In this document: positions 24,876 through 34,170 of the stretch, piece after piece
Layout of the letters: each line of letters opens with the position of its first letter
How positions within the stretch are numbered: the first letter of the stretch is position 1
Assembly (NCBI GenBank): GCA_964484205.1
Contig: CAZAEZ010000006.1
Coordinates: 118,493-182,492, forward strand
Direction of reading: 5' to 3'
DNA from: M3007 sp964484205
GTDB lineage: Bacteria; Bacteroidota; Bacteroidia; Chitinophagales; Saprospiraceae
DNA length: 64,000 bases
Position numbers and translations under genes: made by a program
Notes under the pieces: generated by a model
The model's input: only the letters and a program-made list of their open reading frames with translations
The model's database searches: none
What the model was told of the DNA's origin: nothing

Positions 24876-25472
24876 TCAATTCGGACTTTCGGTTTCGCCG
24901 GCTTTAATTATTTCTACCGTCCAGCCGGTGCTCTCGGCCATAAAGCGGACCGTTTCAAAAATCTGGTCGGCCTGGCGGCGGGCGGCAGGCAACAAGTCGC
25001 TTTTCAAGGCTTGCTCCCGGATTATTGCTTTGGCATTTTGATTGATATAGTTGTAGTCTTCCGGTGAAAAATCCATGAATATACCGGCTGAAATGTCGTA
25101 GTAATCCAGGTCGTGATCAATACTTAAAATGGTGGGTTCGGGCAGCGGACCGATGCGCAGCACGCGGTTTACCGAATCGGCCTCAATGTCTAAATTACTC
25201 AGGTCGTAACCCACCGAAACAACCGCTTGCACCCGTACCAACGCCTTTTTGTCGGGCAGCAACATATAACCGGAACTCTGTTTGTAATTGTATATTTCCG
25301 AAAATTCCCCTTCTACCGTAGTCAGTTTCACAACAGTCCGGATCTTTTCCAGCAACACGGTTGCACTTTGCTCCGGATTTATTTTCTTTGGCACGAAGAT
25401 GCGGTAACTCAACCAGCCTCCCAATATAAAAACAAGCACGATAGCCCCGATCTGTAACAAACGCTTGGTCAT
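24876..25472 (-). CDS. DUF4230 membrane-anchored protein
   Basis: This 198-residue protein has one N-terminal membrane helix (LLQIGAIVLVFILGGWLSYR) and an extracytoplasmic DUF4230 domain (KIRTVVKLTTVEGEFSEIYN, then NRVLRIGPLPEPTILSIDHD and IFMDFSPEDYNYI). The function is unknown. On the minus strand a TAACTTTG element at 25491-25498 fits the -7 consensus just upstream. It is divergent from the CapA-like gene. Confidence 0.85.
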   Translation of the reverse strand: MTKRLLQIGAIVLVFILGGWLSYRIFVPKKINPEQSATVLLEKIRTVVKLTTVEGEFSEIYNYKQSSGYMLLPDKKALVRVQAVVSVGYDLSNLDIEADSVNRVLRIGPLPEPTILSIDHDLDYYDISAGIFMDFSPEDYNYINQNAKAIIREQALKSDLLPAARRQADQIFETVRFMAESTGWTVEIIKAGETESPN

Positions 25473-25545
25473 ATAAATTCAGTTGAACAACAAAGTTAGC
25501 AGCTGCCGGACACGTATTTTGAGCCCGGTACAAAAAAATCACCGT

Positions 25546-26682
25546 ATGCCACCAACCACCCAACGCCATAACCCGCAGATTGCCAGGTTGAAGTTTCTGT
25601 TTTTACTCAGTATTTTGGCAGGAGCACTCCACGCCCAAACCGATACCCTGCGCTTGATTTTTGCGGGCGATATCATGGGCCACACCCCGCAGATCAGCAG
25701 TGCCGAGGTAGCGCCCGGCAAATATGATTACCGGCCCTGTTTCCGCTACGTCAAACCCCTGCTCGATGCGGCCGACCTGGCCATCGGCAACCTCGAACTT
25801 ACCTTGCCCGGAAAGGGCCCCTACTCCGGCTATCCCATGTTTAAAAGCCCGGATGCCCTGGCCGAAGCCCTGCAATACGCAGGTTTTGACATTCTGCTTA
25901 CGGCAAACAACCACTCCAACGACAGCCGTGCTCCGGGCCTGGTGCATACGATCGAAACCTTGCGCGCACTCGGGTTTCAACAAACGGGCACTTTTAAAAC
26001 CCAACGCGAGCGCGACCTGTTTTACCCGCTCATGGTGTACCGCAACGGGTTTAAACTCGCCCTGCTCAATTACACCTACGGTACCAACGGCGTGCCGACC
26101 CAACCACCCACCATCGTCAACCTGATCGATACGGTACAAATTGCCCGAGACCTGGCCGAAGCCCGCGCCCGCAAGCCCCATTTCATCATCGTGACCATGC
26201 ACTGGGGCCTCGAATACCAGCTCCAGGAAAATGCCGAACAACGTGACCTGGCCCGCTTTCTTATTCGAAACGGCGCCGACCTCGTGGTAGGTGCGCATCC
26301 GCATGTTGTGCAACCTATAAAAGTTGAAACGGTAACCATGCCCGACGGGTCGGAGAAATCAGCGGTCGTCGTGTATTCACTTGGCAACTTTATTTCCAAC
26401 CAACGCAAAGAACACACCGACGGGGGCATCCTTTTTCAGGTGGAACTGCTGCACCGCAAATTTGTGCCCTACGCCGAAGTAGGCGCTTACGGCTACACCC
26501 CCGTCTGGCGGTACATACACCGAGATGCGCAGGGCAAAACGACATACTACGCGCTGCCCATAGCACGCTACGAACGCAACCCGCAGGCGGCGCCCGACCC
26601 GCCACTATCCGCCCTGAGCACTATGAAAAAATTTGCCGCAGGTGTGCGCAAGCGGCTGGAAAAATGTGTGGAATTGAACTGA
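25546..26682 (+). CDS. CapA-family metallophosphatase-like protein
   Basis: This 378-residue secreted protein has the PGA_cap/CapA metal-site motifs: IFAGDIMGH, NLELTLPG, LTANNHSND, MHWGLEYQ and GAHPHVVQP. CapA was named for poly-gamma-glutamate capsule formation, but many homologues are of unknown function. A hydrophobic segment before HAQTD suggests secretion. Its position next to the DUF4230 gene gives no further clue. ATG 25546 is chosen over an upstream TTG. Confidence 0.9.
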   Translation: MPPTTQRHNPQIARLKFLFLLSILAGALHAQTDTLRLIFAGDIMGHTPQISSAEVAPGKYDYRPCFRYVKPLLDAADLAIGNLELTLPGKGPYSGYPMFKSPDALAEALQYAGFDILLTANNHSNDSRAPGLVHTIETLRALGFQQTGTFKTQRERDLFYPLMVYRNGFKLALLNYTYGTNGVPTQPPTIVNLIDTVQIARDLAEARARKPHFIIVTMHWGLEYQLQENAEQRDLARFLIRNGADLVVGAHPHVVQPIKVETVTMPDGSEKSAVVVYSLGNFISNQRKEHTDGGILFQVELLHRKFVPYAEVGAYGYTPVWRYIHRDAQGKTTYYALPIARYERNPQAAPDPPLSALSTMKKFAAGVRKRLEKCVELN

Positions 26683-26686
26683 CCGC

Positions 26687-28306
26687 TTATTTTTCCTTCA
26701 ATAGATTTATGCTCACCGTCGCCAATTCCGAATCCGGGAATTTGTGAAAAAAACGTTCATCCACAAACAGGCCGGCCTCTGCGGCAATGCGGTGAAAGTT
26801 GTCCACTTCAAGAATGTACTGGTCGGAAAATCCATGGGTGGCGTCGTATGCCGTGGAAGCGGTCAGGCCCAGATTGGCTGCTGTGAGCGCCGGCGGCACG
26901 GTATGCAATTCAATGATGAGCAGGCCGAATCGCTGCACATAGGGCGCCCAACGCCGGAAGTGCATCAGCAAACTGGCTTCCACTTCGGTGTTACTCAGGC
27001 GTTTACCACGGTAGGCATAAGCGCCGGTGGAAGTGCTCAGGCGATCGGAGGTGTCGATGTCGGGCGCCTCCCACATCCGGTTATGATCGAGAAACGTGCG
27101 CACGTTGAGCAGGTCGTTCAGTTCGATGCCGTAGTCGTCGCGCAGGTCGCGGGCCAGCAGGTCGGGGCGGCCAATATCGCCCCAGATAACCTTGGCCCAG
27201 ATGTCGGCCTTGGTGAGATTGGCGCGGGTAACGCGCAGGGCGGCTTCGTTAAAATCGGCGCCGACCAGGAAAAGCGGGTGCTCGTCCAGCATCTCGCCTC
27301 GCAAAGTCCGCTGTTCGATCGTTTCAAAAATATGCTGTAAAAAAGCGCCGTTGCCGCAGCCCATATCCACGATGCCCTTGGGTTGCTCATCCAGCGGCCG
27401 GTTGAACAGTTCGATGATGATCTCGTCAATTTTTTTAAAATAACCGGCATGGGCGCCACCGCTTCCCCACACGTTCATTTCGCGGTCGACGTGCAGTTCG
27501 GGCGCCCCCGGCGGCGTATCCCACAGTATTTCGGGGTTCCCGAAAATCAGTTCATCAAGATTTCGGAACGTCGGGAGGTACGACACCGTGACGCCATAGG
27601 CGCTTGCCCTGCGGGCAAAAAACAGGCCTTTTTCGGTGAACCGGTACGTCGCGTTTTTATTCTCAAACCAACCCAGGAAGGTGAAAAAATCCAGAATTTT
27701 TCCAAAACTATCGGCGTCTTCGTGAAACTCTTCCGGCTTGAACGATGCTTCCATGAAATATTTGTGAAACATGCCGCCCATGCCCAGGGCAACTACCGTT
27801 GGGCCGATGATCATGCCTTCAATATGTTTGAGCACCTGCTCCTGAATGCGCCGGGTATTAGCATCGTCGGAAAAACGGAGGCCATAGTTTTCCCGGTATT
27901 TCCGGAATATTTTTTCGAGCACGGTGAAAGGCGCGCGTTCGAACTTGCGCTTGTGGAAACGGCCGGAAAAGCGGATCAACTCCACCACATCTTTGTACAA
28001 GGCACACAGTTCGAAAGCCGTGGCACTGTTGGCATTGGTTTGATAATGGACATCGTTTTTTTCGTTGTCCACGCTGCAATCGAGCCAGCCCTGTGCGCTC
28101 AAAATTCGCAAGGCAACATTCAGATAACCGGCATTAGCCTTGAACTCGGCACTCAGTGCCCCGATCGAAATTTTCTCGTTTTTCAGCAAGTAGTCCAGTA
28201 CGCCTTTTTCCCGCAGGGCATAGGCCGTTGGCGCGGTGGCGATTCCGTCGAGATGGCGAAAAATAGTGGCACGCAGGGCGGCTTTTTCTTGTTTGGTCAG
28301 GAACAT
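26687..28306 (-). CDS. SAM-dependent methyltransferase with N-terminal winged-helix domains
   Basis: This 539-residue protein has an N-terminal winged helix (TAYALREKGVLDYLLKN, NAGYLNVALRILSAQGWLDC), a second winged-helix-like unit (about 180-260) and a C-terminal Rossmann methyltransferase with motif I IVDMGCGNGAFLQHIFETI. The general plan is that of O-methyltransferases with dimerisation domains. The two-unit front end recalls methyltransferase domains of polyketide synthases such as the AprA type, but this is a weak guess. It is a single gene convergent with the CapA-like gene (4-base gap). Confidence 0.75.
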   Translation of the reverse strand: MFLTKQEKAALRATIFRHLDGIATAPTAYALREKGVLDYLLKNEKISIGALSAEFKANAGYLNVALRILSAQGWLDCSVDNEKNDVHYQTNANSATAFELCALYKDVVELIRFSGRFHKRKFERAPFTVLEKIFRKYRENYGLRFSDDANTRRIQEQVLKHIEGMIIGPTVVALGMGGMFHKYFMEASFKPEEFHEDADSFGKILDFFTFLGWFENKNATYRFTEKGLFFARRASAYGVTVSYLPTFRNLDELIFGNPEILWDTPPGAPELHVDREMNVWGSGGAHAGYFKKIDEIIIELFNRPLDEQPKGIVDMGCGNGAFLQHIFETIEQRTLRGEMLDEHPLFLVGADFNEAALRVTRANLTKADIWAKVIWGDIGRPDLLARDLRDDYGIELNDLLNVRTFLDHNRMWEAPDIDTSDRLSTSTGAYAYRGKRLSNTEVEASLLMHFRRWAPYVQRFGLLIIELHTVPPALTAANLGLTASTAYDATHGFSDQYILEVDNFHRIAAEAGLFVDERFFHKFPDSELATVSINLLKEK

Positions 28307-28444
28307 GTTTATGGTTTGGTTTGTGTGCTGCAAAGGTCGGGATGTTTTTTTAATAGCCGGAACCGGTTCGTTTCCCTGCCAACCGGGCGCCCCCGCGCTT
28401 TCCAAGTTTCCCGTACATTTGCCAGACAGTGCAATGCCGATTTT

Positions 28445-29704
28445 ATGGTCTGGCTTATCTTCGGTTTTTTAGTGTATTACCTGGTGTTGCTTTCCGAGCG
28501 CATACTGGTTGGCATTTCGCCGCATGATATCGAGCAACTGCGCCATGCCAAATCCCGGCAGGCTGAGCGCACCCTGCACCTGGTCCTTCAGTCGCGGGCT
28601 TCGCTGGCCGCATTACTCCTGGCGCGTATTTTTTTAAAAATTCTGATCACCGTACTCAGCGTGCTGGCGCTGGCACAAGCGCCGGCCGTTCGTACTGCGC
28701 TGTATGGATACGCACAGCAAAGCGGCTTGCCAGAGTTCGTGGTGTGGATGCTTGCGGGCGCTTTGTTTGTGCTCCTGCTGGCTGGAATTTTTTGGAGTTT
28801 AAAAAAAACCAACTGGCCGCCGCTGCATCATGCACGGGCACGGCTGGGCCTACAGGTGCTGTCTGTTTTTATCCAGGTCTGGAAAACGCTGTTCAGTCCC
28901 TTTCTTCCGCCAGGAACCCCGGCCGGTGCAACAGAACGGGCTGCCGAGGCCAACCACCCGATGGATGCTTCCACGCCGATGAACCCGGAAAAACAACGGG
29001 ATATCGAATTGCTGAAAAGCATCGTCAAGTTCAATGACGTGACGGTTAAGCAAGTCATGCAACCCCGTTCAAAGGTGGTGGCTGTCGATTTCCGGACCGG
29101 CTTTGGCGAGCTGCTGCAAATCGTACGCGAAGCCGGTTTTTCGCGCATGCCGGTTTATAACGAAGACCTTGACAACGTTGTGGGCATCCTGTACGTTAAG
29201 GACCTGGTGTCGCGCCTGAACGAACCGGAAGATTTTGAATGGCAACCGCTGATCCGGACAAACGTACAACTCGTGCCCGAAGCCAAACGCGCCAGTGAAC
29301 TTTTGCAGGAATTCAAACGCAACCGGCGCCACATGGCCATCGTGGTGGATGAATATGGCGGCAGCGCAGGCATTGTCACCATGGAAGATATTCTTGAAGA
29401 AATAACCGGCGAAATCCGCGACGAATTTGATGAAGAAAGTGAAATCCGCTACCGCAAACTCGATGACAACAACTACCTGTTCGAAGGCCAGACCCTGCTC
29501 AACGATGTGTGCCGCATCGCCGGGCTCAACGCCGGCGCCTTCGATGCCATTCGCGGCCCGGCCGACACGCTGGCAGGTCTGGCCCTCGAATTGCAAGGCG
29601 ACATCCCCAATGCCGGAACAAAACTTCAATGGGAAAATTTCCTGCTGACCGTGCTTGCCGCAAACAACCGGAAGATTGAGCAGATCAAGCTGACCATCTT
29701 ATGA
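28445..29704 (+). CDS. gldE: GldE-like CNNM/CBS membrane protein
   Basis: This 419-residue protein has N-terminal membrane helices (LIFGFLVYYLVLLSERILVG and two more before residue 135). A CBS pair follows (VMQPRSKVVAVDFRTGF, then RMPVYNEDLDNVVGILYVKD, and HMAIVVDEYGGSAGIVTMED). The C-terminal CorC/HlyC domain contains NYLFEGQTLLNDVC. This is the plan of GldE, a gliding motility and type 9 secretion accessory protein of Bacteroidota. Plain CNNM/CorC ion transporters share it, so the GldE name is probable rather than certain. It overlaps the next gene by four bases. Confidence 0.8.
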   Translation: MVWLIFGFLVYYLVLLSERILVGISPHDIEQLRHAKSRQAERTLHLVLQSRASLAALLLARIFLKILITVLSVLALAQAPAVRTALYGYAQQSGLPEFVVWMLAGALFVLLLAGIFWSLKKTNWPPLHHARARLGLQVLSVFIQVWKTLFSPFLPPGTPAGATERAAEANHPMDASTPMNPEKQRDIELLKSIVKFNDVTVKQVMQPRSKVVAVDFRTGFGELLQIVREAGFSRMPVYNEDLDNVVGILYVKDLVSRLNEPEDFEWQPLIRTNVQLVPEAKRASELLQEFKRNRRHMAIVVDEYGGSAGIVTMEDILEEITGEIRDEFDEESEIRYRKLDDNNYLFEGQTLLNDVCRIAGLNAGAFDAIRGPADTLAGLALELQGDIPNAGTKLQWENFLLTVLAANNRKIEQIKLTIL

Positions 29705-30786
29705 TCAAGACCCTCGACCGTTACCTGATCAAAAAATACCTGTCGACTTTTCTCTTCGCCGTGCTGATCTTTACCCTGATCTCCATGGCCATCGACTTCA
29801 GCGATAAAGTGCGGCACTTTATTGAAAAAACCTGCACGGTAGGAGAAATCCTGTTCGATTACTACCCCGGTTTTGTGATGAACATGTCCGGACTGTTGCT
29901 GCCCTTGTATGTGCTGATTGCCGTGGTGTTTTTTACTTCCCGGATGGCGTATAACGCCGAAATTTTGTCGATCCTGAATGCCGGCGTGAGCTTCCCGCGG
30001 CTGCTCCGGCCCTACCTGATCGCCGGGAGCGTGGTAGCCTTGACGCACCTGGCCATGAACCACTTCCTGGTCCCGATCGCCAATAAATCCCGCCTGAAAT
30101 TCGAACGTGCCTACGTGTGGACCGAACAGGAAAAAGGCAAAAAATCCAACGTTCATTTTCTGGTGGCGCCGGGCACGAAAGTGTACATTCAGGGCTACGA
30201 CAAAAATCAGAAAACGGCAACCGGACTCTGGCTGGAAAAATTTGACGGCAACAAACTGGTGAGCATCCTGCAAGCCAAAAGCGCTGCCTGGAAGGGCGAG
30301 CCCAACCGCTGGGAACTGAAAAATTATTCCATCCGAACCTTCGACGGCATGCGGGAAAGTTACAAGCGCTACACCGCTCCGCTCGACACGGCGATCAACC
30401 TCGTGCCGCAGGACTTCATCTGGTACCACAACCAGAACGAAGAAATGACCAGCACCGAACTGCAGGAAGCCATTGCCCGCGACCGCAGCCGCGGCCTGCT
30501 CACCTCGCGCAACTACGAGATCGAACTGCACCGCCGTACCGCCGATGCGTTTACCATCCTGATCCTGACCATCATCGGATTGGCGGTGGCGGGCCGGAAA
30601 GTGCGGGGAGGTATGGGCCTGCACCTGGCCATCGGCATCGGCATGGGCGCCATGTACATCTTGATGTCCAAGTTTGCAGTGTCCTTTGCCGCCAGCGGTT
30701 CCATTCCCATCGCGCTGGGCATGTGGATTCCCAACATTATTTTTTCCGTGGTGGCGATCTGGCTGGTTAGCCGGGCGCAGATGTAA
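29701..30786 (+). CDS. LptF/LptG family lipopolysaccharide export permease
   Basis: This 361-residue protein has the YjgP/YjgQ layout: three N-terminal helices (YLIKKYLSTFLFAVLIFTLI, LPLYVLIAVVFF), a periplasmic beta-jellyroll middle (about 110-240) and three C-terminal helices (FTILILTIIGLAVAGRK, YILMSKFAVSFAASG). LptF and LptG with LptB pull LPS from the inner membrane. In Bacteroidota one permease often lies apart from its partner, so F or G cannot be decided. ATGA overlap with the GldE-like gene shows coupling. Confidence 0.9.
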   Translation: MIKTLDRYLIKKYLSTFLFAVLIFTLISMAIDFSDKVRHFIEKTCTVGEILFDYYPGFVMNMSGLLLPLYVLIAVVFFTSRMAYNAEILSILNAGVSFPRLLRPYLIAGSVVALTHLAMNHFLVPIANKSRLKFERAYVWTEQEKGKKSNVHFLVAPGTKVYIQGYDKNQKTATGLWLEKFDGNKLVSILQAKSAAWKGEPNRWELKNYSIRTFDGMRESYKRYTAPLDTAINLVPQDFIWYHNQNEEMTSTELQEAIARDRSRGLLTSRNYEIELHRRTADAFTILILTIIGLAVAGRKVRGGMGLHLAIGIGMGAMYILMSKFAVSFAASGSIPIALGMWIPNIIFSVVAIWLVSRAQM

Positions 30787-30806
30787 TTTTGAGGACTACG
30801 CTTTAG

Positions 30807-32747
30807 CTATTTGTATTGAAAAACAATTTCCAGGTCGCGCCACACCGACCAGTCTTTGGCATACAAAAAATTGAGCCTGTCGATCGTTTGCGCGCCAAGG
30901 GGGATTTCCCGGATGCGCAACAATGGCGAAAAAACGGCCGGTTTGAGGGCCGGTAAGCCCGGTGGTTGCGCGGTGCCGGCATAACCCACCCACGATTTCC
31001 GGCCCAGGAGTACCGGCAGCCAGTTTTGAAAAAACGGGATGCGTTTTTTTGAAAAAAAGATCCAGGCCGGCAAAGCCGGCAAAAGCAGCAGACAAATGCC
31101 CAGATCGAGTACCCGTTTGTTGCGACGCTGGCCGGGCTGAGCGATGTTGTAGCGAATGTCGATGGTGTACAACTCTCCCGGTTCGTTTTTGCTGCTGCTG
31201 CCGATAATGCGTTGGCTGCCATCCGGCAAAATTTTATAGGATAAGTTTGGGCCAAGCCGCGTCATCCACCGGAGCAAATCCCGCACGGGCAAATCCCTGG
31301 AACAAAAAACCAACTCATCCACCCGAAACAGCCGGATGAGCTCGGGCAGTTGTTCAATGGAACCCAGTTTGCTGCTCTGGTCAAGCGTTCCGGAATGCGG
31401 CGGCACTGCCCCGATCAGGTTGGTAACAATGCCGGCCTGATTGATCAAAGCAGCCGCCCGGGCGCTTTCCGGTGCTGAACCCACGATGAGCAAATTTTTT
31501 ACCCGCTCGCGCCCGATGTGCAAATTCCGGAATTCTACAAAATGCAGCAGCGCCCGCAAACACACCAATGCCAGGGCAGCCCAGGCGGCGCCAAGCAACA
31601 GCAGTGCACGCGAAGGGCGGTATTCGAGATCGAGAAATCCGTAGATCGCGGCCAAAAACAAGGTGCCGAACCCGAGCCCGCGCAAAAGCCGTCGCAGATC
31701 GTATCGCCGGTCGTAGCCGCCGTTGAGCCAAACGGAGAACAGCCAGATGACGGTGTACAACGGGAAATTGAACCAGAGTACAGTGGTTTTGAAATAGCCG
31801 GGGTCTTTGTAGTAGTAGTTGGCCCAGAAATCTTTGAGAAAAACCAGGCCACTGAAGATCAGCGCGGCATCCACCAGGGGCAGCCAGATTTTGCCTGCCA
31901 GATTTTTCAGCAACGTGAGCCCGGCCCGCAGCCAGATGGCCACCTGGAGCATCAGAATAAACAGGCCGGCCCGCCGCCCGCGGAAGTGTTTTTGGGTAAA
32001 AATGATCATGGCCTGGTAAAAGGTGCGCACGTAGTTGAGGCTGCCTTTTTTTGTGCTTTCGCCTTTATAATGGATGATCTGCGTTTTCGGGAAATAGTAG
32101 TTCACATAGCCGGCCTGAATAATCCGGTACGACAGGTCAATGTCTTCGCCGTACATAAAAAAGGCCTCGTCGAGCAAACCGGCCTTGTCGAGTGCCGCAC
32201 GCCGGATAAACATGAAACAACCGGCCAGCACATCCACAGGGTTTGTGTCATTTTCCCCAAGATGGCCGAGGTAGTAGCCGTTGAACAACCGGCTTTTTGA
32301 AAAGAGCGCCGACAAGCCCACCGTTTTGCAAAAAGCTACCCAGGGCGAAGGAAAACCGCGTTTGCTTTCGGGCAAATACGAACCGCTGCCGTCGAGGAGT
32401 TTGACGCCGAGTGCGCCCGCTTCCGGGTGGCTGTCCATAAAAGCCAGGCATTTTTGAAACGTATCTTCCGCCACCAGGGTGTCGGGATTGAGCAGCAGGA
32501 CATACTCGCCCCGGCTTTGGCGGATGGCCTGGTTGTTGGCCACTGCAAACCCGGGGTTCTGCCGGTTGGCAATCAGGGGCACCTCCGGAAATTTGCTTTG
32601 CACCATGGGCACCGAATCGTCGGTAGAATTATTGTCGACCACCCAAACCTCCCCGCTGATACCTGCCATAGCCCGGCGCACAGACCCGAGTGCCTGCTCC
32701 AGAAAAGCACTGACATTATAATTGACGATAACCACGGAGAGCCGCAT
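30807..32747 (-). CDS. GT2 glycosyltransferase fused to a degenerate polyprenyl-phosphate sugar transferase
   Basis: This 646-residue protein begins with a family 2 glycosyltransferase (RLSVVIVNYNVSAFLEQALG, VDNNSTDDS, LLNPDTLV as the DxD-like site). Membrane helices lie at about 240-400. A Rossmann-like region follows (NLLIVGSAPESARAAALINQ) as in WcaJ/WbaP sugar-1-phosphate transferases. The C-terminal part keeps KRVLDLGICLLLLPALPAW and GRKSWVGYAG, but the catalytic KFRTM and DELPQ region between them is missing. The GT2 half should be active: rhamnosyl-type transfer is common for this group. The tail is likely structural or membrane-targeting. Confidence 0.85.
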   Translation of the reverse strand: MRLSVVIVNYNVSAFLEQALGSVRRAMAGISGEVWVVDNNSTDDSVPMVQSKFPEVPLIANRQNPGFAVANNQAIRQSRGEYVLLLNPDTLVAEDTFQKCLAFMDSHPEAGALGVKLLDGSGSYLPESKRGFPSPWVAFCKTVGLSALFSKSRLFNGYYLGHLGENDTNPVDVLAGCFMFIRRAALDKAGLLDEAFFMYGEDIDLSYRIIQAGYVNYYFPKTQIIHYKGESTKKGSLNYVRTFYQAMIIFTQKHFRGRRAGLFILMLQVAIWLRAGLTLLKNLAGKIWLPLVDAALIFSGLVFLKDFWANYYYKDPGYFKTTVLWFNFPLYTVIWLFSVWLNGGYDRRYDLRRLLRGLGFGTLFLAAIYGFLDLEYRPSRALLLLGAAWAALALVCLRALLHFVEFRNLHIGRERVKNLLIVGSAPESARAAALINQAGIVTNLIGAVPPHSGTLDQSSKLGSIEQLPELIRLFRVDELVFCSRDLPVRDLLRWMTRLGPNLSYKILPDGSQRIIGSSSKNEPGELYTIDIRYNIAQPGQRRNKRVLDLGICLLLLPALPAWIFFSKKRIPFFQNWLPVLLGRKSWVGYAGTAQPPGLPALKPAVFSPLLRIREIPLGAQTIDRLNFLYAKDWSVWRDLEIVFQYK

Positions 32748-32776
32748 GGCGCAAAGATGCGGCAGATTTTTAGCAA

Positions 32777-33523
32777 TTAAACCGGATAGGGATACTTCAC
32801 GGCCATGAGTGCCAACCCTTCCGCCGGAACGCTCAGGTTTTTCTCCAATGCAGTTTGTTTATCCAGTGCCGTACGGACAGCCTCCAGGGTCAGTTGGCCC
32901 TGCCCCACCTGGATACAGGCGCCCACGATTAGCCGCACCATGCCGCGCAAAAAGCGGTTGGCCGAAATATGGAAGATCAACTGCTGCGCTGCCTCATCAA
33001 ATTCCCAGCGGGCGTTGAGGTTCAGGCAGGTGTAGTGTTCCACTCCGCTGTGTGTTTTGCAAAATGGAAAAAATACCTCGTATCGCTGAAGCAGCCCGGC
33101 TACAGCCTGCAAATCGTCCAGTTGCAGCCGCCGGCCCTGTGGATAAAACCAGGCAGTTTCGGTTTCAAACGGATTTTTGCGCAACGTGATCCGGTATTCG
33201 TACCGGCGCTCGAAAGCATCGTAGCGAGCGTGGGCATCGGCGGGCATTTCCCGAATGGAATACGCGGCAATATCCTGCGGGAGCAGGCTGTTCAAACCGA
33301 TCAAAAACGTATCGGGCAGGCTTCCTTCAATATCCAGGTGTGCCACGTAATACCGGGCATGCACGCCGGCGTCGGTGCGGCCGCAACCAGTGAGCGCAGC
33401 CGGTTGTCGAAGTATCGTGGACAGCGCAGTTTCCAATGTTTCCTGCACACTGGAAGCATTGGGCTGCCGCTGCCAGCCGGCATAATTGCTGCCTTTGTAC
33501 GCGAGTGTGAGGAAGTAGCGCAT
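32777..33523 (-). CDS. truA: tRNA pseudouridine synthase A
   Basis: TruA makes pseudouridine at tRNA positions 38-40. The 248-residue protein starts MRYFLTLAYKGSNYAGWQRQ and has the catalytic aspartate Asp51 in TGCGRTDAGVHA. Later family motifs include YRITLRKNPFE, FHISANRFLRGMVRLIVGAC and PAEGLALMAV. It has a palindromic repeat directly upstream, between it and the phosphatase gene. Confidence 0.97.
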   Translation of the reverse strand: MRYFLTLAYKGSNYAGWQRQPNASSVQETLETALSTILRQPAALTGCGRTDAGVHARYYVAHLDIEGSLPDTFLIGLNSLLPQDIAAYSIREMPADAHARYDAFERRYEYRITLRKNPFETETAWFYPQGRRLQLDDLQAVAGLLQRYEVFFPFCKTHSGVEHYTCLNLNARWEFDEAAQQLIFHISANRFLRGMVRLIVGACIQVGQGQLTLEAVRTALDKQTALEKNLSVPAEGLALMAVKYPYPV

Positions 33524-33524
33524 A

Positions 33525-33610
33525 AGAAGGTTACTGGTTAGAAGGTTACTGGTTAGAAGGTTAACTACATTCCGGGAAGGTGTACAACCTTCTAACCTGT
33601 AACCAGAAAC
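33525..33610. repeat. REP-like palindromic repeat, copy A
   Basis: Two and a half direct copies of AGAAGGTTACTGGTT are followed after about 30 bases by the complementary AACCTTCTAACCTGTAACCAG, so the segment can form a long hairpin. It fills the gap between the phosphatase stop and truA start. The sister copy is at 34082-34168. Confidence 0.85.
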
Positions 33611-33613
33611 CCA

Positions 33614-34060
33614 CTAACGTTGGATAAGTTTTCCGCAGGCGGCATCCAGCAATTGGAACACCTGTTCGAAGCCGTCGTCATCCCAGTAGGGGTCGGGTAC
33701 GCTGCGGTTTTCGCCGGGGTGGGTAAGGTCGAGGATCAGTTGAACTTTTTCGCGTTGGGCATCATTTTGCGCCAGCCGGAGCACGTCGCGATAGTTTTGC
33801 GTGTCCATTACAAAAATGCGGTCGAAATGCTCGAAATCGTCCGCCCGAAATTGCCGGGCCCGCTGGTAAGTGATGTCGATGTCGTATTGCCGCGCTGTGG
33901 CAATGGAACGATGGTCGGGCAGCTCGCCGACGTGCCAGCTGCCGGTGCCGGCACTGTCGACTTTCCAGTCCATGCCGTGTTGTTCCACCTTGTGTTTCAA
34001 AATGCCTTCCGCCAAAGGGCTGCGGCAAATATTGCCGAGGCAAACCATTAGAACGCGCAT
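33614..34060 (-). CDS. Low-molecular-weight protein tyrosine phosphatase
   Basis: This 148-residue cytoplasmic protein has the catalytic P-loop CLGNICRS (Cys7, Arg13) and the general-acid DPYW motif near residue 120. Length and both motifs are typical for the family, which includes arsenate reductases and the Wzb/Etp phosphatases of polysaccharide export. No kinase gene is adjacent. Similar palindromic repeats lie directly on both sides. Confidence 0.95.
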   Translation of the reverse strand: MRVLMVCLGNICRSPLAEGILKHKVEQHGMDWKVDSAGTGSWHVGELPDHRSIATARQYDIDITYQRARQFRADDFEHFDRIFVMDTQNYRDVLRLAQNDAQREKVQLILDLTHPGENRSVPDPYWDDDGFEQVFQLLDAACGKLIQR

Positions 34061-34081
34061 AAATTTCTTTGAAGGGTTTGA

Positions 34082-34168
34082 AGGTTAGAGGGTTACTGGT
34101 TAGAAGGTTAATTGTCTTCACGGGATGGTGTACAACCTTCTAACCTTTTAACCAGTAACCCTCTAACC
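34082..34168. repeat. REP-like palindromic repeat, copy B
   Basis: GGTTAGAGGGTTACTGGTTA with GAAGGTT (34083 on) pairs with AACCTTCTAACC...AGTAACCCTCTAACC ending at 34168, with an 8-base insertion in the right arm. The inner part including GGTGTACAACCTTCTAACC is the same as copy A at 33525. Confidence 0.85.
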
Positions 34169-34170
34169 TA

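Noticed and set aside
27383..28444. Long in-frame upstream extension of the GldE-like gene
   Set aside because: The extension is antisense to the methyltransferase gene. The protein family begins with the membrane helix at the ATG 28445.
29069..30624. Minus-strand frames opposite gldE and lptF/G
   Set aside because: Both plus-strand genes have strong family motifs. The minus-strand frames show only shadow composition.
33525..34168. CRISPR-like array in the repeats around the phosphatase gene
   Set aside because: The repeated units are inverted and nearly contiguous with no regular unique spacers, and no cas genes are present.
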